Positions 1 through 9,018 of a stretch of DNA of 64,000 nucleotides are shown in pieces (position 1 is the stretch's first letter; every line of letters starts with the position of its first letter). The notes beneath the pieces were generated by a model. It made no database searches and was not told where the DNA came from. It saw nothing but the letters and a program-made list of their open reading frames with translations. The position numbers and the translations under genes are program-made. The DNA is from Bacteroidota bacterium (lineage in GTDB: Bacteria > Bacteroidota > Bacteroidia > UBA8524): positions 1-64,000 of the forward strand of contig WBUH01000003.1 of assembly GCA_008933805.1 (NCBI GenBank), written 5' to 3'.

Positions 1-1408
1 CGTTTACACAAGGAGTACTGGTGCGAAGGGTCAAAAACAAACGGTTTCTGCCCGGTTGCATACGGATGGTGTCTTTCTTTTTAGTGCTCGAAGCAATGGT
101 AGCATCGGTACTGTCTTTTACCGACCATGTATGAGTCAAACCGGGGTAGTTGTTTTTAGCAGGGGTGTAATCTATCGCAACTTTACCGCAGGTTAATTTT
201 GTGGCTTGGATGGTTGCTTTAGGGCTTTCACGCACCGTGATACTGAACGAACGGATAGCCTGACCGGGACGGGGGCAAGCGTCGTCTTTAGCGGTGATGG
301 TAAAGGTATAAGGAATATTACTTACGTCGCTCTCGGCAGGAGTCCAGCATACAGAACCGCCCGCACGTTTGGTAGCACCGTTGTTGTTGCTGAAGGTAGC
401 ACGGGGAATACCGCGGTTCCAAGAGATACGAACCGTATCATCAGTATCGGCATCATCGGTAGTTACCGTTACGCACACTTGCTGACCTGAACAGGCTGTT
501 TGGCTTTGACCGCTGATTTTAGGAACTTTATTATCCGGACAGGGAGTTACGATAATCTGCATATCCCGTCGGGTTACCCCTACAACCGTAGGTGTTCCGT
601 TGATGGTACGCCACTCGGTTACTTCAATTACCATTACGGTAACTTCGTTTTGTTTGGTAGGACGGAAGCTCAAGTCACCGGTAACGCTATCCAAACGGAA
701 ACCGGCTGGGAAACCCAAACCAGCATTAGGAAAACCTAAGAAAGAAATAGGTTTTTGAGCACTCCATGAACCGCTGTAGGCAATGGTTGTACCTTCAGCA
801 CTTAGAGGAGTTACTAACTTATATGACAATGAGTCACCCACATCAAGAGTATCAGAAGCACCGTTGTTAAAAATAAAATCCTGACCTACGCAGATAAGAG
901 CTGCAGGAGGAGAGGTAAACTTGGGTGAACTGTTACAAGGAGTAACACATTTGTTGATTTTTGCGTTAGTGTAAAAGTTCTGGTCAGCAGCACCTGTACT
1001 AATATTACTGTTACGGCAGCATTGCTCCCAGCTAACAATAACCTCGCAGCAGTTTAGTGAGCTAAGGTCAACTGTACCTTCCCAGATATGCTCTTCAATA
1101 CCGTATGCGTAGCTACCGCTGCAACGGCTTTGGGTAGGGCAGTTTGAACCGATACCTGTAACGTCCTTCACACTAATTTTAGTCATGTTAGGAGTTATGG
1201 AGCCTGAACCCGACGCACATTTAATAGTCATGGGCGTGTTACTCAACTGCACACCGTTACAATCGCGGTATACCGTCAAACGTAATTTATATTGGCCATT
1301 ACCCAAGCACTCATAGGTAATATCGCTACCCATTACGTGAGTAGCACTTGCTTGTCGAAAAGCAAGCAGTCCAAATAACAAGAATAATATAGGTATAAAC
1401 TTTTTCAT
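1..1408 (-). CDS. Large secreted surface protein, N-terminal part (runs off the left edge)
   Basis: From an ATG at 1408 the minus-strand frame stays open to the window edge: 469 codons and no stop. It opens with a signal peptide (MKKFIPILFLLFGLL, cleavage probably after ASA). Immediately after come THVMGSDITYECLGNGQY and the YRDCNG motif. This opening is typical of the large Bacteroidota proteins that end in a gliding-motility-associated (T9SS type B) sorting domain; that C-terminus would lie outside the window. The rest is rich in Cys, Thr and Ser and looks like repeated beta-sandwich domains. Family-level call is likely; the substrate or binding role is unknown. Confidence 0.75.
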   Translation of the reverse strand, partial: MKKFIPILFLLFGLLAFRQASATHVMGSDITYECLGNGQYKLRLTVYRDCNGVQLSNTPMTIKCASGSGSITPNMTKISVKDVTGIGSNCPTQSRCSGSYAYGIEEHIWEGTVDLSSLNCCEVIVSWEQCCRNSNISTGAADQNFYTNAKINKCVTPCNSSPKFTSPPAALICVGQDFIFNNGASDTLDVGDSLSYKLVTPLSAEGTTIAYSGSWSAQKPISFLGFPNAGLGFPAGFRLDSVTGDLSFRPTKQNEVTVMVIEVTEWRTINGTPTVVGVTRRDMQIIVTPCPDNKVPKISGQSQTACSGQQVCVTVTTDDADTDDTVRISWNRGIPRATFSNNNGATKRAGGSVCWTPAESDVSNIPYTFTITAKDDACPRPGQAIRSFSITVRESPKATIQATKLTCGKVAIDYTPAKNNYPGLTHTWSVKDSTDATIASSTKKKDTIRMQPGRNRLFLTLRTSTPCVN

Positions 1409-1572
1409 ACTAATTCGCTTTAGGTCTCTGAATAGTTAGATGCAACTGTATTATTAAAACGTTGCCCATAGACTAATTGTTCATTAACCATTATTGTTAC
1501 CTGCAAGATATACTATTTACGGGGCTTTGACCGCATACCCCGATATAAGTAATATATAAACCCTCCGTTTTA

Positions 1573-4500
1573 TTATACCAAACCTATTTGATTGAACTTG
1601 ATAAAATTGCACCACTCGCAATCATCAAGGCCGCAACCCTTATCAAACCTATGATTTTTAATACCCTCATAGGAGTATTTTATTTGTTGTTTAATAGCAA
1701 TAATATCGTCGTTTTGTATTTCGATACGTTCTTTTACGTATTCGCCTGTTTTTTTATCAGGCTCTACAAAATCAAACTCTGCAAACAGCATTTCCCAATC
1801 TTTATTACTGTCGTAATCCATCAACAGTTTATAAAAGATTGCTTGCCGCCAATAATCCCCGCCATATAAATCTTCGGGGCTTGCTGATGAATCGGCTTGG
1901 GGGATGGGGCGCTTTAATTTGGCTTTTGCATTAGCAGGGTTGCCTGTTTTGTAATCTACTACTGTGGCTCTTTTTCCATCAAATTCAATTTTATCCATTT
2001 TACCGTTAAGCGGCACCCCTTCAACCAAAATGTTACGGAATACCCTTTCTACAGTAACGATTTTATTCCACTCATTAATATACTTATCGTAGTATGCCGG
2101 CAAAATTTCTATCCCGTATTGCATCCTGCGTTTGTATTGCTCAGGGATAAAGTTGTTTTGCAATATGCCCATATACTTGCGGAAGTAGTTGAGCAGCTGC
2201 TCTTTTGACGGCCATCGCTTAGCACTATCCGTAAGCATGGTTCTGTAAAATTCTTCAAGGGCATTGTGCACTGCCGAGCCAAAAGCCATGTATTCATTTT
2301 GCGGAGCCGGCACGCGCAATATGTTGTTAAAGTAAAAGGCAACAGGACACCTTAAATAGTTGCTAAGGTGTGTAACACTTAATGAATAATTTTTGAGTAA
2401 TTCATCAAGGTACTGCTTGTCTATCAGGCTTATCTCAGTAGTTTCAGCCGGTTGAAGTATGGTTTCTATAAACCCTGATAATTCTTCATCCTGTAGGGTA
2501 ATACTTTGTTTTTCTATCTCAGTCAAATGCTCTACTTCGGCCACAAAACGAGACCGTTCCAGCTCTTTTCCTGCCGGATTTTTTAATGAATAACTGATGT
2601 GTAGCTGCTTTTTTGCCCGGGTTAGTGCTACAAAAAATAAACGGCGGGCTTCTTCGGTTTCAGTATCGCTGTCTTTACTTACCGTGTCTGAAATAATGGT
2701 ATCGGGTAAGGTATAAGTGCCGCTGCGTCCGCCCTTATCCCAAATATTGCTGTTGCAACCCAATAAGAAAACTTGCTCGTACTCTAACCCTTTTGAAGAG
2801 TGCGCGGTGATGAGGTTTACTCCATCGGTGCGTCCCGAGGTACGCGTAAAGGCAAGCTCAATATTGTTGTCATACATTAAATCCAAGGTATGTATCAGCT
2901 CATCAACATGTAGTGTTGGTTTGCGGTTAAACTCTTCCTGCACAAAATCAAAGAAAGCTTTTAGCATCTCAAGCTGGGCAAACTTGTCGGTGCTTTTTAC
3001 TACCGTTGCCAATACCCCTGAGTTATTAATAATTTTTTCTAATAATTGGGGAAGGGTTAAGTTATCGGCCTGTTTGAGCCAATAATCAATGTCTTCGCCC
3101 AATCGTTTCATCCCTGTATTGCCGAAATGCTGATCAAACAACGTTGGGGCTTTTTTACCTGCTGCGGGGTTTAATAGTTCTTCTCTGAATGAAGTATTGC
3201 GTTCTTTATAATTTTGTTTTGATACGGCAAGGCTAAGCTTTGCCGCTTCGATGGGGGGAATACCGAAAAAATCAAAGTGCATAATCTCAAACAACAAATA
3301 CTCACCGCTGTGCGGGGTTTGTTGCTCGTGGGCTATGTATCGCAGTATGGTTATCAGCTTATAAATAAGCGGCTCATTCAGCAGGTTTATTTTCTTTTTA
3401 ATGTAATACGGTACCTTTTTCACCTCAAGGTATTTCACCAGTTCATCACATTGACGGTGATTGCGGTATATAATGGCTGTTTCGCGCAAATCAGCACCTT
3501 CATCTTTCAGTTTTTCAAGCTGGTGCGCTATGTCCACAATCTCGTGGTAGGTATTTGCGTAGGCAGTTATTACGGGTTTATTTTCAAGGGTTTTAAGTGA
3601 CGGGTGTGATGCTTCCAGTTCTTTTTTCAAGTAACTAAAACCTTCATGGTTTATCAACCGCTCGCGGTTGTTGCCAATTAGGTTGTGAGCAGCTTTTAAC
3701 ACATTGGGTACTGAACGGTAATTTTGAGTAAGGACAATTACCTGTAGCATTTCAGCGTGCTTTAGGGCAAAGTCTTCAATGTTTTTTACGTTCGCACCCT
3801 GAAAACGGTAAATAGCCTGGTCGTCATCACCTACGGCAAACACGTTGGGCGTATCCCAAAAATCTGTCAGTAACGATAATAATTCGTTTTGCGACCCGCT
3901 GGTATCCTGAAACTCATCTACCAAAAAGTATAAAAACCGTTCCTGATAGGTGTACAACATATCGGGGTGTTGCTTAAATGCCTGCAATACCCACAAAATC
4001 ATATCGGCAAAATCGTACCGCTGGCGTTTGCGCAGCAACTGCTGGTAGTTGTCAAACTCACGGGCGGCGGCGGCCAGTTGCTCCATCCGTTTTTGTTCCT
4101 GCTCTATTTTATCGGTTTTCAGGTCGCCAACCTGTATGCCTTTTTTGCTATTGGGTCGTTTGTAAATAAACTCATCGCGGTAGGGCAAATCGTCTAAGTA
4201 CTTTTTTATTTTCTGCTCGATAAATTCAGCCGTCCAGTCTTCTTGTTTCATCAACTGAAACAACCTGTCAAGGCGGGTAGTTTCATAATACACCTCGCCT
4301 GTCCATCGTTTCAGCGGATGCTTGGCATCAAAACTATCCACCAATTCTTGCAGCACTTCAATCTTTTCAAGGTCAGAAACGGGCTGTAGTCCTCTGTAGC
4401 CAAAGTAGTCTGGGTTTTCTTGTATTACCTCATTACAAAAGCTGTGAAAGGTTTCAATTTTCACCCTGTAAGCATCGGGGCCAATAAAGCTGGTAAGTCG

Positions 4501-4743
4501 GTTACGCATAGCCAATGCTCCGGCATCGGTATAGGTAAGGCAAAGTATATTCTCAGGTCGGGAATCTGTATTCAGTAATATGTATCCTATACGTGCGGCC
4601 AACACTTGTGTTTTGCCTGTACCCGGACCCGCTATTACCAGTACCGGACCTTCGGTGGTTTCCACAGCTTGACGTTGAGCAGGATTAAGCTTTTCAAGTT
4701 CAGTTAAAAACGTTTGGTTGTATGGAGCTTGTTGCGGTTGCAT
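1573..4743 (-). CDS. UvrD/Rep-type ATP-dependent DNA helicase with C-terminal iron-sulfur PD-(D/E)XK nuclease
   Basis: Superfamily 1A helicase of about 1056 aa. N-terminal half: Walker A GPGTGKTQ (near residue 39), Walker B DEFQDT, VGDDDQAIYRFQGA, the NYRS motif, TAHSSKGLEYEQVFLLGC and the VALTRAK motif. The C-terminal ~250 residues form a RecB-type nuclease with GKMDKIEF...VVDYKTG. One Cys (LRCPVAF) plus a cluster CGLDDCEWC gives the four cysteines expected of an AddB/Cas4-like 4Fe-4S nuclease. The role is probably DNA end processing and recombination repair. I chose the ATG at 4743 (MQPQQAPYNQ); an extension to 4791 adds 16 residues that look unlike the family. Confidence 0.88.
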   Translation of the reverse strand: MQPQQAPYNQTFLTELEKLNPAQRQAVETTEGPVLVIAGPGTGKTQVLAARIGYILLNTDSRPENILCLTYTDAGALAMRNRLTSFIGPDAYRVKIETFHSFCNEVIQENPDYFGYRGLQPVSDLEKIEVLQELVDSFDAKHPLKRWTGEVYYETTRLDRLFQLMKQEDWTAEFIEQKIKKYLDDLPYRDEFIYKRPNSKKGIQVGDLKTDKIEQEQKRMEQLAAAAREFDNYQQLLRKRQRYDFADMILWVLQAFKQHPDMLYTYQERFLYFLVDEFQDTSGSQNELLSLLTDFWDTPNVFAVGDDDQAIYRFQGANVKNIEDFALKHAEMLQVIVLTQNYRSVPNVLKAAHNLIGNNRERLINHEGFSYLKKELEASHPSLKTLENKPVITAYANTYHEIVDIAHQLEKLKDEGADLRETAIIYRNHRQCDELVKYLEVKKVPYYIKKKINLLNEPLIYKLITILRYIAHEQQTPHSGEYLLFEIMHFDFFGIPPIEAAKLSLAVSKQNYKERNTSFREELLNPAAGKKAPTLFDQHFGNTGMKRLGEDIDYWLKQADNLTLPQLLEKIINNSGVLATVVKSTDKFAQLEMLKAFFDFVQEEFNRKPTLHVDELIHTLDLMYDNNIELAFTRTSGRTDGVNLITAHSSKGLEYEQVFLLGCNSNIWDKGGRSGTYTLPDTIISDTVSKDSDTETEEARRLFFVALTRAKKQLHISYSLKNPAGKELERSRFVAEVEHLTEIEKQSITLQDEELSGFIETILQPAETTEISLIDKQYLDELLKNYSLSVTHLSNYLRCPVAFYFNNILRVPAPQNEYMAFGSAVHNALEEFYRTMLTDSAKRWPSKEQLLNYFRKYMGILQNNFIPEQYKRRMQYGIEILPAYYDKYINEWNKIVTVERVFRNILVEGVPLNGKMDKIEFDGKRATVVDYKTGNPANAKAKLKRPIPQADSSASPEDLYGGDYWRQAIFYKLLMDYDSNKDWEMLFAEFDFVEPDKKTGEYVKERIEIQNDDIIAIKQQIKYSYEGIKNHRFDKGCGLDDCEWCNFIKFNQIGLV

Positions 4744-4784
4744 AAGGTTTACGAATGTAAGCAATCGATAAATTAGTTGGGATA

Positions 4785-5075
4785 GTGCCACAGGTATAAA
4801 ACCTCTTATGATGGGGTGAAATCATTTTACAACAGGTATGAAACCTGTTGCTATTGATAGCAGGATGAAAACTCGGCACAGTATCAATAAAGTCGGGTTT
4901 TATACCCGACAAAAAAGGAAGAGAGGAAAAGTTATTTTGGGCAACAGGTATAAAACCTGTTGCTATTAATAGCGGGATGAAAACTCGGCACGTTATCAAT
5001 AGAGTCGGGTTTTACACCCGACAAAAAAGACGAAAGGAAAAACTATTTTGAACAACAGGTATGAAACCTGTTTCA
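4785..5075. repeat. REP-like palindrome array upstream of the RAYT gene
   Basis: About 2.5 copies of a 112-bp unit. Each unit carries two 19-bp palindromes, AACAGGTATAAAACCTGTT and GTCGGGTTTTATACCCGAC. The first type lies at 4831-4849, 4943-4961 and 5054-5072; the second at 4892-4910 and 5004-5022. The 112-bp period is exact for both. The unit resumes downstream of the transposase gene, so the array flanks it on both sides, the usual arrangement for REPs and their cognate tyrosine transposase. It fills most of the gap between the helicase and transposase genes. Confidence 0.9.
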
Positions 5076-5127
5076 TAAAATATCTTACACCCATTTACTT
5101 AATTATGGGTTGCAATATCAATTCTTA

Positions 5128-5565
5128 ATGAGCCAAAACTTCTTTTCGATTTGGATACACCTTGTATGGACTACAAAAAGACGACAACCTTTGATACACA
5201 GGCAGCTTAAAAAGCCTTTGTATGATAAGATGCGCGAAATAGCTAATGAGAAAGATTTTAGAATTGATTTTATCAATGGCGTGGAAGACCATGTGCATTT
5301 ATTAATATCCATACAACCTAAGCATTCGGTTAGTGATATTGTTAAACATTTAAAGGGAATAACAAATTCTTGGGTGAATAAAAACCAATTAACCCTTGAT
5401 TATTTTGAGTGGCAAGATGGGTTCTCAGCATTCTCTGTCAGCCCTTTGCAACTTCAAAAAGTAAGAAATTACATCAGGTATCAAGAGAAGCATCATAAAA
5501 GTAAGGGCTTTGATGATGAAATGCAGCATTTTGGGCGCTTAACAAACAGCATCAAATCCTATTAG
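5128..5565 (+). CDS. REP-associated tyrosine transposase (RAYT; IS200/IS605 TnpA-like)
   Basis: Single-domain HUH (Y1) nuclease of 145 aa. The metal-binding HVH pair is at residues 55-57 (EDHVHLLIS). The catalytic tyrosine lies in the helix VRNYIRYQEKHH, probably Tyr115. That V-x2-YI-x2-Q-x2-HH ending and the length are typical of the RAYT/TnpA-REP branch, which cuts single-stranded REP palindromes. No TnpB partner is present. The gene sits inside palindrome arrays on both sides. The start is ATG 5128 (MSQNFFSIW); a TTG 18 nt upstream is less likely. It appears intact. Confidence 0.9.
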   Translation: MSQNFFSIWIHLVWTTKRRQPLIHRQLKKPLYDKMREIANEKDFRIDFINGVEDHVHLLISIQPKHSVSDIVKHLKGITNSWVNKNQLTLDYFEWQDGFSAFSVSPLQLQKVRNYIRYQEKHHKSKGFDDEMQHFGRLTNSIKSY

Positions 5566-5573
5566 AGATAGCG

Positions 5574-5745
5574 TCACAGGTATAAAACCTGTTGTTGATG
5601 GGGTGAAATCATTTTACAACAGGTATAAAACCTGTTGCTATTAATAGCGGGATGAAAATTCAGCACAGTATCAATAAAGTCGGGTTTTATACCCGACAAA
5701 AAAGGAAGAGAGGAAAAGTTATTTTGGGCAACAGGTATGAACCCC
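5574..5745. repeat. REP-like palindrome array downstream of the RAYT gene
   Basis: Continuation of the 112-bp repeat. Palindromes of the AACAGGT/ACCTGTT type lie at 5576-5592 and 5618-5636. One of the GTCGGGT/ACCCGAC type lies at 5679-5697. The array stops inside a half palindrome (aacaggtatgaacccc, about 5729-5744), immediately before the stop codon of the DUF4421 gene. This suggests the element landed or expanded right at that gene's 3' end. Confidence 0.88.
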
Positions 5746-5749
5746 TACA

Positions 5750-6838
5750 TCATAAATTCCGAAGCGGCGATGCGTCGTATAGGTTATCAATGATTTTAGG
5801 GGGATTAAACCTAAATCCGATGCTAAATACCGATGAGTAAAAGGACGTGCTTGCATTGATGTTGGACAAAGAAACTAAGTTTCGGTCGCCACGAACTACA
5901 ATGCCTGAATAGAAACGATTGCCGTTATAGCCTAATGAGAGCATTACATCACCCAGCAAAGCACCCCTCCAACCTTCGGTAATCATTTGGTTGGTATTGC
6001 TTTTAGCATGGTGGTATTGTACATCGCCTATTAAATATAACCCCATTGAGAAAAACCATTTTTTGTAAACGAACGAGGCTGCATAGCCCGGACCGATGCC
6101 TATGGAAATTACATCCAGGTATTTCATGGTACTGTATTTACCAAAATACTCACGCTGACCGGGATTGAAAAAAGCAGAATCGGCATCGGCTTTCATCCGG
6201 TATAAGTGAGCAACAACAAGCGCAGTGCCTTTGGTTTTAAGCTGACGTTCAGTGAAACTGTATGCTGCGCCATAAGAAAAACGCCGGCGCGAAAAAATGT
6301 AGATGGCTTTTGCTTTGGTGTACTGTAAATGTATATCAGCACGTTTTACATAAAAGTCGTTGGCGGGTCGGGTCGTATCGTAACCTGCTGTATTATAATC
6401 TGCAAACCCCTTAAAATCGCTATGATAAAACTCGTATATAAAAGGTGTGGTATTTAACCGCAACTTAAGAATACGGTATTGGGTTTTGCCATACGTTTCC
6501 TCTTCTGTAGTTAATGAGTTTTCTCTAAAACCAACAGAAACATTAAGCGCCTTATAATTAATATCAAGCCCGAAAACAGCCCTTAAATAGGGCTTATAAT
6601 CGTTTCGCTTAAAAACTAAACTATCGTCTTTATTTTCTAAACGGAATGTAAAGTCGGGGGCTGAAATCCAAGGTTCAATCGCAATCACATTTCCAAATTT
6701 GGCAATGTAATTCGTGTCGTATTTTAATCTTTTGGGAGGTGGTACTGAATCAGTTTTAAGAATTGAAACGGTATCTGCCTGCTGTGCATGTAGAGCAAGT
6801 ACAAAGCTCAAAGAAAGTAATAACAGCAGATGTTTCAT
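5750..6838 (-). CDS. DUF4421 family outer-membrane protein
   Basis: Exported protein of 362 aa. The signal peptide (MKHLLLLLSLSFVLALHAQQ) is followed by YDTNYIAKFGNVIAIEPWIS, the start I associate with DUF4421. Many alternating hydrophobic/aromatic strands (FTFRLENKD, YKALNVSVGF, FSIGFRFNP) point to a beta-barrel in the outer membrane. No function is known for the family. It is monocistronic: 112-bp palindromic repeats abut its stop codon and a 44-bp palindrome lies upstream. The DUF4421 assignment is from memory of the motif, not from a search. Confidence 0.75.
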   Translation of the reverse strand: MKHLLLLLSLSFVLALHAQQADTVSILKTDSVPPPKRLKYDTNYIAKFGNVIAIEPWISAPDFTFRLENKDDSLVFKRNDYKPYLRAVFGLDINYKALNVSVGFRENSLTTEEETYGKTQYRILKLRLNTTPFIYEFYHSDFKGFADYNTAGYDTTRPANDFYVKRADIHLQYTKAKAIYIFSRRRFSYGAAYSFTERQLKTKGTALVVAHLYRMKADADSAFFNPGQREYFGKYSTMKYLDVISIGIGPGYAASFVYKKWFFSMGLYLIGDVQYHHAKSNTNQMITEGWRGALLGDVMLSLGYNGNRFYSGIVVRGDRNLVSLSNINASTSFYSSVFSIGFRFNPPKIIDNLYDASPLRNL

Positions 6839-6948
6839 AGTTTACTGAAAACTATGCAAAGGTCGGGGTTTTGCATTGTGATATGCAAGAAAGTAATCAC
6901 AAAAAGAGGTAGTTGTAATCACAAACGGGTTAAAACCACCGCTTATAA

Positions 6949-7016
6949 ATTACGATGCGCAAACGGACTTAAGTCCGTTTGCGCATCGTAATCTCAACAA
7001 AATAGGGTTTGAACCC
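6949..7016. repeat. Two-palindrome element: 44-bp perfect palindrome plus short palindrome
   Basis: Positions 6949-6992 form a perfect 44-bp palindrome centred on GGACTTAAGTCC with arms ATTACGATGCGC/GCGCATCGTAAT. Twelve bases further lies GGGTTTGAACCC (7005-7016). The same arrangement, with a related core, occurs at 49869-49940. It lies between two minus-strand genes and could act as a transcription terminator. The similarity to the other copy argues for a REP-type mobile palindrome. Confidence 0.8.
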
Positions 7017-7039
7017 GATTTCTATAAATGATAAAGCTC

Positions 7040-9013
7040 TTAGAATAAATCTACAGGCTCTATAATGGTATCCGTAGGATTTATTAATACTGTATCCGAA
7101 GGGATAATAAAGTTTTTGGCAGGGCCTTTTAACTGTACTTGCGGATTAAAGCCCAATGTATCGGTAGCCGGTATCCACTCGCGTTGCACCATGCGGCGCA
7201 CCACAAGGTTGGTTTTCTCAATCAGCCAGTTTTTCAGTGTGCCGTCTTTTTCAAATCCGTATTTAAAGGCCTTAGGGCGGGGTACAATGTTTGAAAGATA
7301 GATAGCTTCTGCCATTGTCAAGTCGGCAGGGCGTTTACCAAAATAAAAGGCACTGCCCTCCCCTATTCCATAAACCCCGGGAGCTAACTCAATAATGTTG
7401 GTGTACACCTCAAACATCCGCTCTTTGCTGCTGATGTGATTGTTTTCTATCAGCCATACTATCAGTGCTTCTTCGGCTTTGCGGGCAATGGTTTTTTTAC
7501 GTTCCAAATACACGTTTTTTACCAACTGCATACTAATAGTGCTGCCGCCACGTACAAATTTGAACCCTGCTTTGTAAACGGCCACAATCGCATCGCGGAA
7601 AGACTGCGGAATGAACCCGCGGTGGTGGAAAAACGAAGGGTCTTCGTTGGTTAATATGGCATTCTTAAAATGCGGGCCAAGTTGGTCAAGCGGAGTAAAG
7701 TTGGGATTTTCAGGGCCTACTATAAAGCTGCGCAACGGGCTGCCGCCTTCGTACACAGTGTGCATAAAAGAGCCGTTGATGCGGGCAAAGTTTTCTGCAC
7801 CGTACTTCACAATTTCAAAGCCCTCTTTTTTCAGTTCCGATTCAAACTTCAAACTATCGGGCATACTGCCGTCCATACTGCAATCCAAACGGTACGAAAG
7901 ATTGCCTTTGGTTTGTATGCCGGCAAAGCTATTGAACATCCCCGCGGGCAGTGAGTTAAAGAACTTTTGCGACGGGGTTGACTGCATTTTAAGCGATAAA
8001 GCGTATTGTTTTTCTTTCCCGATGGGGAATTGCACAAAGGTTGAAAGTTGAATGTCGTTGATACTAAATACCGATGTTGAATCTACAATCACATAAGAGC
8101 GATTGATGCGCATGGCAAGGTTACCCCCTGCTTTGCCAAATACTACCGTATCAGTAGCCAATCGGGCATTGTATAGCTGTAAACTGTCAATATTCCCTTT
8201 GCCTTCAAACACAAGAGCTTTGTTCTTATAATCCAGCTTATCTATTTGCAGGTGCAGTTTTTTAAATCCAAGGCCTGATTTTACCAAGCCGGCCAAATAC
8301 ACATCTATCCCTTCAGGGCCGTGCAGCGTAACTTCTCCTTTAATATCGTGTTTATCAAAAAAGCCTTCTGCTACCCACTCGGCACCAAAACCCTGTTGTG
8401 GGGTGATGATTGCTTTGAAATCATCGTTTACCCAACGCAGCGATGAAAGCGTAATGTGCTGTAAACTATCGTTGTACTTAATGTGCAACAATGCATTGGT
8501 TACCTGTACTTCATCGGGCAAATAGCGCAGTAAAGTTTTTACGTAGTTAAATGCCGTTTGCGAAAAGTCTTCATTGGCACTTTCTTTCTTTTCCTGCTTT
8601 TTAGCGGGCTTCATTAAGCCTCTAAAATTGGTTTGCAAACTATCCTTACGAAGGTACAGTTGTGTATTAGCCACCTGTAAGTAGCCCAAGCGGACCTTAC
8701 CCAGCAAAGCAGGTAACAATTTTACTGAAACCCTAACGGTATCGGTGGTAAACAACGTGTCTTTACCTTGCGGCACAAGGCTTATACCACTCAGCTCAAC
8801 TGTACTGATACCTGTAAAACGGGCATACGCCACATTAAAAACAAGATGGGTACGGGCTTCAACACTGCCCTTTACTTTTTGCAGGGCGGTTTGCAGTATA
8901 TAATTACGTAACGAGAAGTAGCCGATGGTGGCTAAAAGCAAAAACGCCGAAATTGTAATAATTACATATTTCAGCGTTTTGCGCGTAAATATTTTAGTAA
9001 TGAGCTTTTGCAA
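7040..9013 (-). CDS. Biosynthetic peptidoglycan transglycosylase (GT51) with AsmA-like N-terminal region
   Basis: Membrane-anchored protein of 657 aa. One transmembrane helix lies near the N-terminus (KYVIITISAFLLLATIGYF). About 400 residues of beta-rich sequence resembling AsmA/DUF-type periplasmic repeats follow. A GT51 domain then carries the standard motifs: EDPSFFHHRG (~457), GGSTISMQLVKN (~489) and RKAEEA (~511). There is no transpeptidase domain, so it should polymerise glycan strands from lipid II without cross-linking. No ATG fits the reading frame ahead of the membrane helix; the start appears to be TTG at 9013, five bases after the frr stop, so the two are probably one transcript. 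Confidence 0.85.
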   Translation of the reverse strand: MQKLITKIFTRKTLKYVIITISAFLLLATIGYFSLRNYILQTALQKVKGSVEARTHLVFNVAYARFTGISTVELSGISLVPQGKDTLFTTDTVRVSVKLLPALLGKVRLGYLQVANTQLYLRKDSLQTNFRGLMKPAKKQEKKESANEDFSQTAFNYVKTLLRYLPDEVQVTNALLHIKYNDSLQHITLSSLRWVNDDFKAIITPQQGFGAEWVAEGFFDKHDIKGEVTLHGPEGIDVYLAGLVKSGLGFKKLHLQIDKLDYKNKALVFEGKGNIDSLQLYNARLATDTVVFGKAGGNLAMRINRSYVIVDSTSVFSINDIQLSTFVQFPIGKEKQYALSLKMQSTPSQKFFNSLPAGMFNSFAGIQTKGNLSYRLDCSMDGSMPDSLKFESELKKEGFEIVKYGAENFARINGSFMHTVYEGGSPLRSFIVGPENPNFTPLDQLGPHFKNAILTNEDPSFFHHRGFIPQSFRDAIVAVYKAGFKFVRGGSTISMQLVKNVYLERKKTIARKAEEALIVWLIENNHISSKERMFEVYTNIIELAPGVYGIGEGSAFYFGKRPADLTMAEAIYLSNIVPRPKAFKYGFEKDGTLKNWLIEKTNLVVRRMVQREWIPATDTLGFNPQVQLKGPAKNFIIPSDTVLINPTDTIIEPVDLF

Positions 9014-9018
9014 TGTGC

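Noticed and set aside
206-739. Two plus-strand open frames of 94 and 79 codons
   Set aside because: They lie antisense to the secreted surface protein, whose frame is continuous with a signal peptide; they show no protein-like features.
5128-5565. Complete IS200/IS605 insertion sequence
   Set aside because: No tnpB and no single left/right hairpin pair; the surrounding multiple palindromes and the YIxxQxxHH motif favour a RAYT.
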